A stretch of 34,696 nucleotides of DNA from Branchiostoma floridae (taxonomy: Eukaryota; Chordata; Leptocardii; Amphioxiformes; Branchiostomatidae). Under the pieces are notes generated by a model that saw nothing but the letters and a program-made list of their open reading frames with translations, did not search any database and was not told the origin of the DNA. Of this stretch, positions 10,022 to 20,401 are shown in pieces (position 1 is the stretch's first letter; every line of letters starts with the position of its first letter). The DNA lies in NCBI RefSeq assembly GCF_000003815.2, contig NC_049997.1, forward strand, positions 15,553,916 through 15,588,611. Reading direction: 5' to 3'. Both the position numbers and the translations under genes were made by a program.

Positions 10022-10152
10022 TTTGACTAATCACGTGATTCTCGTCATGTGATCATTCGAACGTAACACAAGACGACTCGCAGCTGTTCGCAACAACTCA
10101 CAACACAGCTTCAAGTTACGTGCAGTTTTGCGCTTTTCCGCATGTCGTCGCG
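10022..10152. promoter_or_regulatory. Compact bidirectional promoter and plus-strand 5' UTR exon
   Basis: The minus-strand gene starts at 10021 with CAAAATGGCGG. Only about 130 bp away a plus-strand noncoding exon ends at 10152 before a strong GTAAGT donor, whose intron runs to the CAG acceptor at 10521. Between them are TCACGTGA (about 10031-10038) and a related CATGTGATC. A TGACTCA AP-1-type site (about 9985-9991) and two CCAAT boxes (about 9897 and 9930) lie just inside the minus gene. No TATA box is visible. This is a classic head-to-head CpG promoter arrangement. Confidence 0.5.
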
Positions 10153-10386
10153 GTAAGTTGACATCTCTGGATTATTCCTTGGACGTTTCCGTTTGTATAA
10201 GTTATATTTTGACAACGAAACATGTGATACGGGAACGAAAACATAAAAATTCTCACTATACATGACTTCTCGTTCGATTGAATGCCCATATTTAATTCGA
10301 ACTCCACAAGGTTAAAGAATTAATCGCGTATTATTATCGTAATTTGTTGAGTACAAGTTGAAATACTTAAGTCGTGTTGGTCATGA

Positions 10387-10432
10387 GCAAACAAGTAAAC
10401 AAACAAGTAAACAAACAAACAAACAAACAAAG
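10387..10432. repeat. (CAAA)n-type simple repeat in the 5' UTR intron
   Basis: Runs of AAACAAACAAGT and CAAACAAACAAA lie about 90 bp upstream of the coding exon of the transposase-derived gene. Such tracts are often left by the 3' tails of LINE insertions, but no LINE body is recognised next to it. Confidence 0.6.
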
Positions 10433-10521
10433 AGGCGCATTTTCTTTTTAATATCTGATTGATGGTGTATTATTTGGGAAGGGAAATCTCAGTTCATAAA
10501 CGACATTTGTCTCATTGTCAG

Positions 10522-11295
10522 ATGGCGTCAAGGAGGAAAAAATATAACCAGGAAGACATGGATAGAGCTCTACAAGCATTGGAAGAGACAGACGAAAACA
10601 CACTCAATAATACAGCAAAGGAATATGGTATTCCTCAATCAACACTGCATGACAGAGTAACGGGCAAATCGAAAGAAAGGATGGGCAGACCCTCCATCCT
10701 CTCACCAGAGGAGGAGGGGGCCCTCGTGGTCTATGCCAAGTATCTGGCAGAGAAGGGGTTTCCCCCTACAGTCAGGGTGATCAAAGCCCTTGCTTTTGAA
10801 GTGGAGAAGAAACGTGCCAAAGGAAGGGGAGAAGAACCTCGCTTCAAGGACTCCGGCCCCGGGAAGAGATGGTGGAAGGGATTTAAAGGCCGCCATCCCG
10901 ACCTCAGCTTAAGGTCACCAGATCAACTCGACAAGGAAAGAGCGGCCTTTTCCACAGCCGGCGTAGTCTTTGAACACTTCGAACGACTGGAGCAAATTCT
11001 GACGGATGCAAAAGCCAAGGACAAAAGACCGCATGTTATCTACAATGCAGACGAAACTGGCATGGATTTGTCGGCTAAAGTGTCCAAGGTCATTGTTCCC
11101 AAGGGCTGGAAGAGATCTCCGTCACGACGAGTCGGTGGCCGTGACCATGTGTCGGCACTTGTGTGCATCTCAGCGGCAGGGCAGACAGTGCCACCCATGA
11201 TCATATATAATAAAGCGTTTCCGGGGGGGAAATACACTGAGGGCGGACCTGCTAAGTCCGTTGATTCAAACTCTCATCCCACCGGAACTGCATGA
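10522..11295 (+). CDS. Pogo/Tigger/CENP-B-like transposase-derived protein, N-terminal half
   Basis: The ATG at 10522 follows a CAG acceptor directly, so it is preferred over the upstream in-frame ATG at 10459, which would lie in the intron. Residues about 8-50 form a psq-type helix-turn-helix (TLNNTAKEYGIPQSTLHDRV), and about 56-135 a CENP-B-type HTH with WWKGFKGRHPDL. Residues about 173-181, IYNADETGM, carry the first catalytic Asp of the DDE domain, followed by VPPMIIYNKAFPGG. The family then has a long core with the second and third acidic residues. Here that core is absent and the frame ends within 14 residues (TGA at 11293-11295). The product would be a DNA-binding-only protein of 257 residues. 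Pogo-type proteins bind transposon ends or centromere-type boxes. Confidence 0.75.
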   Translation: MASRRKKYNQEDMDRALQALEETDENTLNNTAKEYGIPQSTLHDRVTGKSKERMGRPSILSPEEEGALVVYAKYLAEKGFPPTVRVIKALAFEVEKKRAKGRGEEPRFKDSGPGKRWWKGFKGRHPDLSLRSPDQLDKERAAFSTAGVVFEHFERLEQILTDAKAKDKRPHVIYNADETGMDLSAKVSKVIVPKGWKRSPSRRVGGRDHVSALVCISAAGQTVPPMIIYNKAFPGGKYTEGGPAKSVDSNSHPTGTA

Positions 11296-12096
11296 TATCC
11301 TCATCCCAATACCACCAGCAAAAAAGTCATCACGCTGCAATCTCAACAGACGACTGACTGGTAGAGTGTTAACGCACTCTGAAGTAATGGAAGAGATGCG
11401 GTTGAAAGAGAAAGAAAAGAAAGAAAAGGAAGAAAAGAAAGAACGAAGGAAAGAAGAGATGAAGAAGAAACGCGAGGAGAAGGAGCAGAAAGAGTTGGAA
11501 AAGAGGCTGCAGAAAGAAAAAAAACAAGCCGAGAGTGTAAAGAAGTTGGCAGAAAAGGAAGAGAGAAAACGAAAGAGACAGGAGCTTGCGGAGGCAAGGA
11601 AGAAACAACGCATAGAAGGGAAAGAAAACCAGCGCCCTACTAGGCCACGAGACGTAAGAGTACGTATCAGGCACATGTTTTTTTTCCATATTCAATATCT
11701 AATCTTTCAAAATGTTTTTCCCAGTTCGATAATGTTTATCATTTTCGGACAATCCGACTCAATTGATGGAGGTATTCTGGTTCATTTGCTATATACATTT
11801 GCTATATTCAGAATTTTGGATTGTAATAAGAGTGTAGCGAACACAGACACAATAGAATACGTGGTCTTGTGAGCATAACTACATATATCTATAGTTCTCT
11901 TTACTATGATCTTAGTTATGAATGATGTCTATGTTTTAGTTATAAATGAATTTTTTTTCGTCGAATCAGTTTTACTTTCATGGTTTGTTGTTATACTCGG
12001 CCACAGGAAGGTTCCAGTCGTAGCCGTCCCGTGAAGCCGCCGTCGTGGTATGCAGAATACGAAATGGGCCAGGGAGAAGATGAAGAAGCAGAGTAA
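11261..12096 (+). pseudogene. C-terminal part of the same transposase-derived gene, shifted frame
   Basis: A +1-shifted frame resumes at about 11255 (LIPPELHDILIPIPP, then RLTGRVLTHSEVMEEM). It runs into a long Lys/Glu-rich helix, probably a coiled coil, with a GKENQRPTRPRD tail. It splices cleanly at 11653|GTAAGA to CAG|12007, phase 0, into a last exon 12007-12096 encoding 29 acidic and proline-rich residues ending EDEEAE. The spliced tail matches the style of pogo-family C termini. Joining it to the N-terminal half would require the missing core and a frame correction, so the locus looks like an internal-deletion derivative. A polyadenylation hexamer AATAAA is at 12615-12620. Confidence 0.6.
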
Positions 12097-13338
12097 AGAA
12101 GATTCTAGTGTACCCTTAAATCCACACGATTGATAGCGTTCCTCTCACGCCTATGATCGGTTTACAGAATTGAAAACTTCAATTTTTGGAGTAAAGATTT
12201 TGCTGTTTGTAGACCGTATTCGCTTGTTCAGTAGGACTGCAAGGTCGTCAGAATTCAGTACGGGGAGTTTTGATCTTCTGTATTAAGGTCTGTAACAGTT
12301 CCAAGTTCTTATCTCAGCTATGATAGAAATCTAAGATGAACAAGTTCACAATGTTCGTATGTGCACGGATCTATACATGGAACCGTTTCCGCCTTTCACC
12401 GTAAACGTGTAACGTTACATCCTATCACTACCAGTGCCCTCAGTGCGGCGAAAACTGTTATTATCGTATCGTTTAGCTATCTATTTCATTACATCGAAAA
12501 ATGTTTAAGATATACCTGTTAACAAAAGTTTGTATTAATGTTCTTCCACTACGAGCAAAATACTGAGGCGTTTGGGCGTAACGGTAGGTTTCAAGCGTAA
12601 GATTCTGCAGGTCAAATAAACAGACTGTCAGATATACTGTTACCGTAGACTCACACTAGTGCGAGTGTTCAGTGCTTTATTTCTTCGGTAAATATCATTA
12701 TAGGGCTGGTTTTTCAGACGTTAGCCTAAAAAGAAAAGACAAAAGGCAGACCACAATTGTGGCGGCGTGTGTGTCATGCTAAAACTAGTAACAAAATTTC
12801 CTAAAGCCGTCTCTTGACAGTCAGCAATATTACGTGCTAGAAGATAAAAACATCAAGTACCATAATTGCAGACTGTCGTTGTTGATCAAGAAGATCGTTA
12901 TGTACCTGGGACATCCTCATATTCAGACCTGACAAACGTGCTCACTTGACGTTTCTGTCACAGTCAAATAGTCAGTCGCAAGGATGGGAAAATGACTAGT
13001 CGGCTGGACGATGACAATATGTACACACGAACTACTATTTATCTACCCCTTTTTTATTAATTTACTCACCTTAGTTCATCTCTTTAATTTTTGAAATGTC
13101 ATATATTATTAAGTTTTTATGCACCGTCAGGAGTTGAAACAATATGCAACATCAACGAATGAATTACTCTTACTCTAGTCCCCTTTTTAAAAAAATGTAA
13201 ATGTCCCGAGCCACTTGTAAACATGCCTTGACGATACCAATCGTCTCGGTGCAGGTGTAGCACGCGGGATACAACAAACGTTTGAAACCGATTAAAGGTT
13301 GTCAGTAACTAAAGCTAAATGATTCTTCCTACATTGCG
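12097..13338. other. 3' UTR and intergenic stretch
   Basis: The first ~520 bp probably belong to the 3' UTR of the transposase-derived gene (AATAAA at 12615). The remainder is AT-rich with no exon-like block, repeat or RNA gene that I can support. No terminal inverted repeats matching a complete pogo element were found on either side of the gene. Confidence 0.4.
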
Positions 13339-13689
13339 TATTTAAGACACATAACATTTCTTTATTCCTGCAACAAACATCTGAGCCATGGCTGAGACAA
13401 TAGTGGCAACCGTACCACCCCCCATCGCAGTGCTGTTTGCTCTTGGTATAGGCCGATGACCCGTGTTATCACCTTACAGTTTCCGCCGGGTCAGCAGTTT
13501 GCATGGAATTTTACAAACTGTAGTCCACTCATCATAGTTACTCACTTTGTTATAGCTGTAGCAGGCCCGAAAGAGATCGACCCAAAGGCAAGGTTATTGG
13601 AACATAAGAACAGATCTGCCGCAGGCCCACAGGACGATGTTTTTCATGACTTTATTTTGATCGCAGCTATCGTGAGTGTATCGGCGTAA
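13339..13689 (+). CDS. Possible small two-exon gene, 61-residue membrane-like peptide
   Basis: TATTTAA at 13339-13345 lies about 45 bp upstream of GAGCCATGG (ATG at 13388). Exon 1 (13388-13445) encodes MAETIVATVPPPIAVLFAL plus one base before GTATAG. A 116-nt intron ends at a tandem CTGTAG/CAG acceptor, and exon 2 (13562-13689) completes the codon. It encodes AGPKEIDPKARLLEHKNRS... and ends with the hydrophobic FILIAAIVSVSA before TAA. Both tandem acceptors keep the frame. The peptide has a hydrophobic N terminus, a charged middle and a hydrophobic C terminus. No homologue is recognised. The donor is not strong, so chance is a real alternative. Confidence 0.4.
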
Positions 13690-13797
13690 TGAAACAAATG
13701 GACCATGTATGTAAATTTCGGAACAGTGTAGTAATGTTTTGTGTTATTTTGCGCACATGGGATAATCAAACGTAGCCAGAAATGACTTCTTAGTTAC

Positions 13798-14057
13798 ATT
13801 ACCGGAGTTTGGACCCCCTTTTTGTGCTGGAACGTTCCACTGGAACGCGAGCCAAAAACCTTCCGTAAGTTTTGTGTGTGGCCAAACCACAGTGCGGAAC
13901 GCTACCGTTAGATGAAATATATGTCTGTACAGCTTAAGCCATAGTTATATAGCTGTTAGAAGATGTAAGTTTGTTTTTGATGGGTTCAAGGTAAAATTGA
14001 CAAGGACAAAAGCCATGCGCATTCACTTAGAACAGTTACCGGACTTTGGACCCCCCC
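13798..14057. repeat. Duplicated TTACCGGANTTTGGACCCCC segment
   Basis: A near-identical 20-base segment occurs at about 13799-13818 and 14036-14055 in direct orientation, about 237 bp apart. The sequence between is noncoding. It may be the ends of a small unrecognised element. Confidence 0.4.
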
Positions 14058-14085
14058 CCGTTAGCCTATGTTTGGTTGGTTAATA

Positions 14086-14470
14086 GGCCCAGGGGAAAAT
14101 GCTGTGTTTCCTGTTGCAGTCCTGAAAAAAATTATGGTCGCTAGGTAGGAATTATCTTTTTTCCTTGTATTTTTTTAGATGAGTCAAAACCAGTGAGACA
14201 TATTACAAAACAGTTGGACAAAGTAAACTGAAATGCACGAGGACACTTGTCTTCCAATGTCAAACTTCAATTTTGTGCATAATACTAAATAATACATAAA
14301 TCCTTCATTAGATAGGACAAGCAGTGTTCTTACTTCAATAGGAAGCAAGCTGAATAAAAGTATAACTGGCAGCTATGTGACTCCACTGCCTACCCCCCAA
14401 AAAGTCTAGGGTTGGCAAGTTTTTCTAAGGTAGGTAGGGAAACAGGAAACATAACATTTTTCCCTAGGCC
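14086..14470. mobile_element. GGCC-ended MITE, Harbinger-like, 385 bp
   Basis: The left end GGCCCAGGGGAAAATG and right end CATTTTTCCCTAGGCC are inverted repeats. They extend inward over TGTTTCCTGTT facing AACAGGAAACA. ATA and TTA flank the two ends, compatible with a mutated 3-bp TTA-type duplication. The left half (to about 14290) matches, in reverse orientation, a fragment at about 25090-25328. No coding capacity is visible. Confidence 0.65.
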
Positions 14471-15036
14471 TTAGCACTAGAATGACAATGTCAAATTCAT
14501 AAACAGATTGTTATGATCCTCTGTAAATCATATTCCTCTGAAACTGCATATCATAAAAATACTGATAATTTATATATCAATTATACCGCAAAAGATGACA
14601 AGTTTTGTTATATAAACTTTGCCACTATCATTAGACGCTTGCTATCGAAATAAAATATTCCATCTACAAAAGAAAACAAATAACGTTACTACAAATGTAG
14701 CACTTTATGGATAAAATCCCCAAACTGTGGGTAGTGTTTATACCAACACAAAGGCACATTTGTGATTAAAAGTTTATTTGTAAATCATTACCCGTAGACC
14801 AATTGCAAGTCAACAACATTGATAATAGTGTAACTATAACGTTTAAGTACCAAGGAAGTGAATACACATGTGAAACAGACAATGAAGACTAAACTACGTT
14901 ACTAGTCTATGATATGTATCATTGCTGGCCACAACACGATAATAAACCGTCTACACGCATCAAATATGATGACGCAGTGTACATATAACACCTTCTTCTC
15001 AATGACACACCAACAGTGAAGGGTATAATATCATGT
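14471..15036. other. AT-rich intergenic stretch
   Basis: No exon-like block, inverted repeat or RNA gene can be supported here. Confidence 0.4.
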
Positions 15037-15130
15037 AAGCTAAGTGGTGTTTTCAGTAATACAAGCTATAGTGGTGTTTTCAGTAATACAAGCTATAGTG
15101 ATCGCTTTCTTCGCAACAGTAATACAAGCT
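15037..15130. repeat. 27-bp tandem repeat, about 3 copies
   Basis: Two near-identical units (AAGCTATAGTGGTGTTTTC followed by AGTAATAC) start at 15037 and 15063. A third, partly diverged copy starts at 15090 and is interrupted by TCGCTTTCTTCGCAA. The open frame running through it reflects repeat composition rather than a gene. Confidence 0.65.
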
Positions 15131-15379
15131 AGCCATAGAGTAATAGATATTACCAACAATGTATATGTCACAGAAATTCTACACTTTAATAACATAATGA
15201 AGCTGTCAAAATTATATCTTGTTGCAACATTTCAATATGACCACAGTTACAGAATATCCTTGACAAAACTTCCTGGTGTACGTTTCGTAAAGCCAATTAT
15301 TAGCCCAACATTTCAGCCATTTTTCCTGGAATCCACATTGTGTCAATATTTCTATAGATATGACGTGACTGTACTCTCC

Positions 15380-15560
15380 AAGCAGATCCTACGGTAGCAT
15401 AAGATAGTATCAAAAGCTGGCAGAGGAGTGAAGCCGGCCTTGGAGTGTGTTTCACGGCACCACCGTTTAGTGTGTTTAGTACAAGGCAAATGGACACCTT
15501 TGGGCTGACTACACTCCATGGCCAGTTTAGTACTATCTTGTGCCATTGTATGATCTGCTT
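15380..15560. mobile_element. Fold-back element, about 181 bp
   Basis: AAGCAGATC at 15380-15388 pairs with GATCTGCTT at 15552-15560. AAGATAGTA at 15401-15409 pairs with TACTATCTT at 15531-15539. The inner arms (GGAGTG.AG.C.GCC) also pair imperfectly, so the whole segment can fold into one hairpin of about 65-bp arms. Reading frames on the minus strand across it are not convincing. Confidence 0.5.
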
Positions 15561-15872
15561 GTATAGATTAGTTACTACAGGTACACGAAGAAGCGTGTAA
15601 CGTTATTCAGCTATTTAGTAACACATATTCAATAAGAAATAGATGCTGGCCTAAACAAAAACTTTGTTGGGTCTTTCTGTGGCTCCATCTTAATTAACAA
15701 GGTTATAAAGTCAAGAAAGAAGCAAAAAAGGGGACTGACTGGTCTAAGTCTAGTTTGACTCTAGAAGCTTGGTAAAAATGGCTATTAACTCTCCTCTACT
15801 TCGCTCTTCGACCTGTAAGCCCCCAAACGCGTGAACGCCATTTTCTAATCGGTACAACATTCGGTCCACTGA

Positions 15873-15878
15873 TTTATT
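15873..15878 (-). terminator. Polyadenylation hexamer for the intronless receptor
   Basis: TTTATT on the plus strand is AATAAA on the minus strand, 164 nt downstream of the receptor stop codon. It is the closest canonical hexamer. Confidence 0.4.
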
Positions 15879-16041
15879 TTAGATACGGCTTTTCTGGATC
15901 GGTTCAACAAGGAAAAACGGTTTGGTACCGTTACATCGTACCCGTCCCTGGCAGCAACTATTGAATAAAAGAGTACAGCCTCATTGTAGAATACCATATA
16001 TACAAACGAAGTGTTGATATGCTATAAAAGAGCTTACAAGT

Positions 16042-17055
16042 CTATGGCAAAGGTTCACTTATCCCAGTAGGATTCGTAGTCGGCTCGGGATGTATTCGGT
16101 TGTAGATTTTGGGGAATACTTCTCTTAAAGCCTTCCTAAAATGAGTCTGATTAAGGCTATAGAACACGGCATCAGTGACGGACGACAAAGTAAGACCTAG
16201 AAGTAGGGATATACGTCTTGCCACCAGAAAGGCAAAGGAGGCCTCTTTTCCGGCTGCATTTGCTAACCGTATGGTAACGAAACACATGGTATTTGCTAGG
16301 ACAAATACCAGTACGATAGCGAACGAAGGTGCAAGTGTACGAAAGGCGCGAGTCTCACGAAGGCTCAGGTGCCGGTTTTCGTCTCGATCTTGCTGTTGTC
16401 TCGCTTCCTTCAACACTCTGTAATACATAAATCCTATAGTCAAAAGTACAGTACCTGATATGAACAGCGTCGATACCATAGCTAACATCGCCGAAGCCGT
16501 GGACGTTGAAATTGCAAGAGGAGTACATGCATCAACGTACAACACATTTTCGGTTGTGTTGGTGTCGTCGAAACCTACAACCACTGTCACAACGGACAAA
16601 CATAGACTTATGGCTCGAAAGACAACCACAGCGACACCCAAGCGTTTTGTTGTAATACTCTCGTTGTAATGCAATGGGTGTATGGTGAAGAAGTACACAT
16701 CCGCTGCTATCAAGAGGTAGGCAAACGTCTTAGACAAAAGCAAATTGTTCACTAGAACCGCCTCTGCTCTACACAAGTCGATACTCGTAGAGTTGTACCC
16801 CTGTCGTATATTGTGGATGACTGTAGGAACGTAAACACCGGTTAGAAGAACGTCGTCCACAGCCAAGTTACATCGAAGGTAGTGACAAGGCCTCTGTAGG
16901 TATTCCTTGGCCCACACCAACACAATGACCAGCAGTCCACAAAACACCGAAAGAGCTACACTGATGGCAAGATACGAGACCTGGAGTCCACGGGTTAGAG
17001 AATTTTCCGTCCCGAAAATTAGATAATCTGACCCGTTGACGGTAGAGTTGGTCAT
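16042..17055 (-). CDS. Divergent rhodopsin-like G-protein-coupled receptor, intronless (337 aa)
   Basis: Start chosen at the ATG at 17055 (MTNSTVNGSD); an upstream extension would rely on a TTG. The N terminus has two N-glycosylation sequons. Seven hydrophobic segments follow: about 26-48, 60-82, 96-121, 139-162, 185-210, 245-270 and 283-305. Class-A signatures are partial. NLAVD at 63-67 fits TM2 with its conserved Asp. C95 and C177 can form the TM3-ECL2 disulfide. DVY at 119-121 replaces DRY and is followed by HPLHY. There is no Trp in TM4 and no CWxP in TM6, and TM7 has TDAVFY instead of NPxxY, followed by a helix-8-like FRKAL. Ligand unknown. It is paralogous to 20402-21908 throughout. 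Confidence 0.85.
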   Translation of the reverse strand: MTNSTVNGSDYLIFGTENSLTRGLQVSYLAISVALSVFCGLLVIVLVWAKEYLQRPCHYLRCNLAVDDVLLTGVYVPTVIHNIRQGYNSTSIDLCRAEAVLVNNLLLSKTFAYLLIAADVYFFTIHPLHYNESITTKRLGVAVVVFRAISLCLSVVTVVVGFDDTNTTENVLYVDACTPLAISTSTASAMLAMVSTLFISGTVLLTIGFMYYRVLKEARQQQDRDENRHLSLRETRAFRTLAPSFAIVLVFVLANTMCFVTIRLANAAGKEASFAFLVARRISLLLGLTLSSVTDAVFYSLNQTHFRKALREVFPKIYNRIHPEPTTNPTGISEPLP

Positions 17056-17168
17056 CCTTGGGTCCGATGAAAGCTCAACAGTACGCGTCTGGCTCAAGAC
17101 CTGTACGTCAAGCGTACTGACGAGAGGACCCTTCGCCCAACACGTATGCCCCTGAGTTCTTACGTATG

Positions 17169-17178
17169 ATATATATAT
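17169..17178 (-). promoter_or_regulatory. TATA box upstream of the intronless receptor
   Basis: The minus strand reads CCATATATATATCATACG, about 115 bp upstream of the ATG. This places a likely transcription start near 17140. A fold-back MITE begins about 75 bp farther upstream. Confidence 0.45.
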
Positions 17179-17253
17179 GGAAGCACTAGTGGGTAATGTT
17201 TCCTACTCACTAGCATAAGTGATCAATCAAGCATGTAGTTAGACATAAGGTGG

Positions 17254-17489
17254 TATCTCACTGCACTTGGGGCACCGGTGCGGCACTGCGGGGTTCGAAA
17301 GATCACTCAACGAATTTCAGAGATAAAGAACGAATTTTTTTACGTTTCGTGTATCTTATTGTCTTCTAAGTCATACTTTAATGGATTACGCAATATCTAA
17401 ATGATAAACATATCGGCGAAAACAAAAAATCAGTGCCGCAGTGAATGAACCCCGCGATGCCGCACTGGTGCCACAAGTGCAGTGAGATA
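17254..17489. mobile_element. Fold-back MITE with ~44-bp inverted arms
   Basis: The left arm 17254-17297 (TATCTCACTGCACTTG...GGCACC...GTGCGGCA...GGGGTTC) is the imperfect reverse complement of 17446-17489, at roughly 90 percent. The spacer is AT-rich and noncoding. A target duplication is not evident. It lies just upstream of the intronless receptor promoter. Confidence 0.7.
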
Positions 17490-18331
17490 GTCACGTAGAG
17501 TTTGTCACCGAAGCAAATTGGCAAAAACAGACCTAGGTTCACCTATCACCGACGTGTGTTGTCTAAACATGTTGCAGCGAAGCTGTCGAACATTAGTGAC
17601 GCAAACCACTACTGATTCTATCTACCATATCGCAGTGTCAAACCCTCACGTATGCACGTGTATACATGTATCACCGACGTATCTTCGGCCAAGGATATTG
17701 TTATGTACACGCAATATCGAAGAAGCAACCGCTTTCACGGTGTCACAGAAACATATCTTGTTAAAGGAGCATTTAACTCCAGAAAACGGTATCATTTTCC
17801 AATAATAATAATAATAATTCTAGGATGACGGGGCGAAACTCCCTTTCACAATTAACAAACTCCCTTTCTAGGCTAACTCCTTTCCTGGCACAAGAGAACC
17901 TAGCCAACGTTGAAAATCGTGGCCCCCCTCCCTAAAATTAAAAAAAAGCCCTGTTCGAAAACTGCAACGGAGGCTAGTGTCTGACAATGCTTAGCAAAAG
18001 TTTGGTAACAATGATAAGTCAGATGTGATAAAATTTGTCTTGTTATGTGGTATTCTTTTATATCTTATCAACAATTGGCCTTCTTACTGTGGTATCGCTT
18101 CTCATATATGTCGAACATATCCACTATAAAGGCAGTGTCTATACTAATAGAAAATGGATGGACGGAGTCTGCATGGGTTTAATGAGTATCATATTGTTTT
18201 GGAAAACGCATGTCACGCGTAATTCCCCCAAATGGGAATTCTGCAAAAAGGAGAATGATTATGTATTCATTAATACATCGTCTATTGGAAAGTAACACTT
18301 ACTTTTGACGATTTGGAATATATGTTTTTAA
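17490..18331. other. Intergenic stretch with two weak open frames
   Basis: Frames at 17518-17805 and 18035-18295 are open on the plus strand. The second has two hydrophobic segments but begins directly after a stop with no ATG near its start. Neither has homology or splice support. A short (AAT)n tract lies near 17801-17817. Confidence 0.3.
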
Positions 18332-18570
18332 TATTCAAATACGATTTAATCTTTACAACTGGATAAAAAACGGAGATTTACTTCTGGACGTTTCTAGTGA
18401 CATCCATCACTTTTTTTCAGCGTCACTAGAATAAACCGGCAAAACAATTCAATACAAGTACAGCTAACTAGAAAATCTGGAAGAAGAGTGATGGATGTCA
18501 CTCGAAACGTCCGGAAGTAAATTTTCATCCAGTTTGTATCCAGTTGTAGAGATGGAATTGTATTTGAATA
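18332..18570. mobile_element. Fold-back MITE with ~85-bp inverted arms, 239 bp
   Basis: TATTCAAATAC at 18332-18342 pairs with GTATTTGAATA at 18560-18570. The arms continue through ACAACTGGATA, ATTTACTTC.GGACGTTTC and AGTGACATCCATCACT to about 18412 and 18485. The loop is short. Noncoding. Confidence 0.75.
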
Positions 18571-20401
18571 TTGTTTACCTCGATGTATAACCTTCATAAA
18601 CGTATAATTTTAATACCTCTATGTACATTCGGACTCAAACCCCGCACGTGCACTTATAAGCGTTGTTTTCTTACTGGTCATCATGCAGACACTATATATT
18701 TCTGTTATGCGTTAGGTCCAATACTTCTATTCTTGTTCTTGCATTTGTCTTATCTATTAAAAACAATATAGATCCATCGAGTACGCTGTGTCATATACAG
18801 TTTATTATTTCTTATGCGGGTGCGCAGTACAAAAATCATTTATATCACACATAGTACAAGTTTCAACATATTGTACACACAGAGAAAAACGAATATGATG
18901 ATATATACAAGATATCGAATAATTAATCCATCTTTTGTATACATTGTACTAAAATCCAATTTTCCTGTAACAATTTATAAGCAACTGGGGAGCATAGTCC
19001 CTATAGATTGTGCAACCATGGTAGGACATGGTATTTGTCCAATTTTCTGTGGTGTGTGAGGAATTACATGCAATTAAGAAAGACCACATCGTCTTTTGAT
19101 ATATATTCATAGCAATTCCCGCAAAAGAGTTGAAAGCACTATTCAATCCAGCAATAAAAATGATTATTAAAATTCCAATCTCAGTGAATTTTGAATAGGC
19201 AATTCATGAAAAAGGCAACCTGAATTCAAGATGACTGAAGAACGCGTTTTTTTTCTTCAATTTTCTTGTTGGTTTACACAGTCACGCAACCCTTAAAAAA
19301 CTATGTTGTCAAAAACATATTTTACACGAAGAGGACTGATTTGAACCTGATTGTATTGAGATGAATTGAGCATGAATTGAGGTTGATACAAAATGTACAA
19401 CATTCTAACACTTATACACACGCTATCATACTGCAAAAGTTCTACCAAACATAACATGGCAAGTTGGTTCACTCACAGTCTTTAACATTCTTATCAAACT
19501 ATTGAACAGTCACCTTGGATACCTCTCTTATTCTATTAGCTAATTAATGTACATTAATTTCTTAAAGTAGCTAGTCTTCATGGACATAAAATAATTTACT
19601 TACAAATCACACAATAGTTATTACAGCTATATACAGAGTACATAAAAATTCTGTCTACTGCCTCATGTACAAAGATCGTTCCGAAACTCATTTTGGTGGG
19701 AGATTGTATATCCCATATGGCAAAATATTCCAAAAAGCCTTGTCACAGTGTTTTGTTTTGTTTCAGTATTCTGCATGTACGTTATTTTGAAAATGGTCAT
19801 TGAAATATGTTTCAAATAAAATTATAGACCATCCATATCGTATCATCTATATTGAAAAAAAAAATCTTTTCTTACATAGCCCCACTCTTTTGGACAATCA
19901 GGCTGTAGAATCAGGTACATAATAAATAGGTATACGTAGTTGTTACATCAGGGATGCATACTTGATATATATAATATATACATACGTGTTGATTTGTGTA
20001 TTAATTGTGAATATCAAGCACATTCAGGCTGATATTTTGATAAAGAACTGAATTGGAACATCCGAAAATAGTTTCATCAAGTTGGTAGAATATAGGAGAA
20101 TTCTTTTTACACAAGCAGCACGTACTTACATTGCTCACATTTCGATGTCTCTCAGACACCTTCGTCATGAGCTTCTAACTGAAGTTCTGCTTCTCACCGC
20201 TATATGTAGCCGATGTAGGTGGCGCTTTTGCGGTGAAAAAACAATCCCAAACGTGGCTAAGCTTGTATCCCCCCTCGTTCATCACTGGGGTTGACTTTTA
20301 CATTTGACATTTACGGAAATTCTCAGATATATCCTCCTTTCATGAAACACTGATCAGTTTTATCCGACTTTGTCCATCATCCTAGAGAGTCTGTCCCTTT
20401 C
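18571..20401. other. AT-rich intergenic stretch between the two receptors
   Basis: Only AT-rich sequence and short chance frames are seen, for example at 18814-19059 and 20082-20294. The last part is the probable 3' UTR of the downstream receptor, but no canonical AATAAA lies within the first few hundred bases after its stop. Confidence 0.4.

Noticed and set aside
11266-11695. Long minus-strand open frames rich in Phe/Ser/Leu
   Set aside because: They are the antisense of the Lys/Glu-rich helix of the transposase-derived gene; the purine-rich sense strand makes the antisense stop-poor.
15300-15546. Minus-strand frames of about 65 codons
   Set aside because: They cover a fold-back element with paired arms and have no other support.
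18035-18295. 86-codon plus-strand frame with two hydrophobic segments
   Set aside because: No ATG near its start, begins right after a stop, no splice or promoter support and no recognisable family; possibly a decayed fragment.
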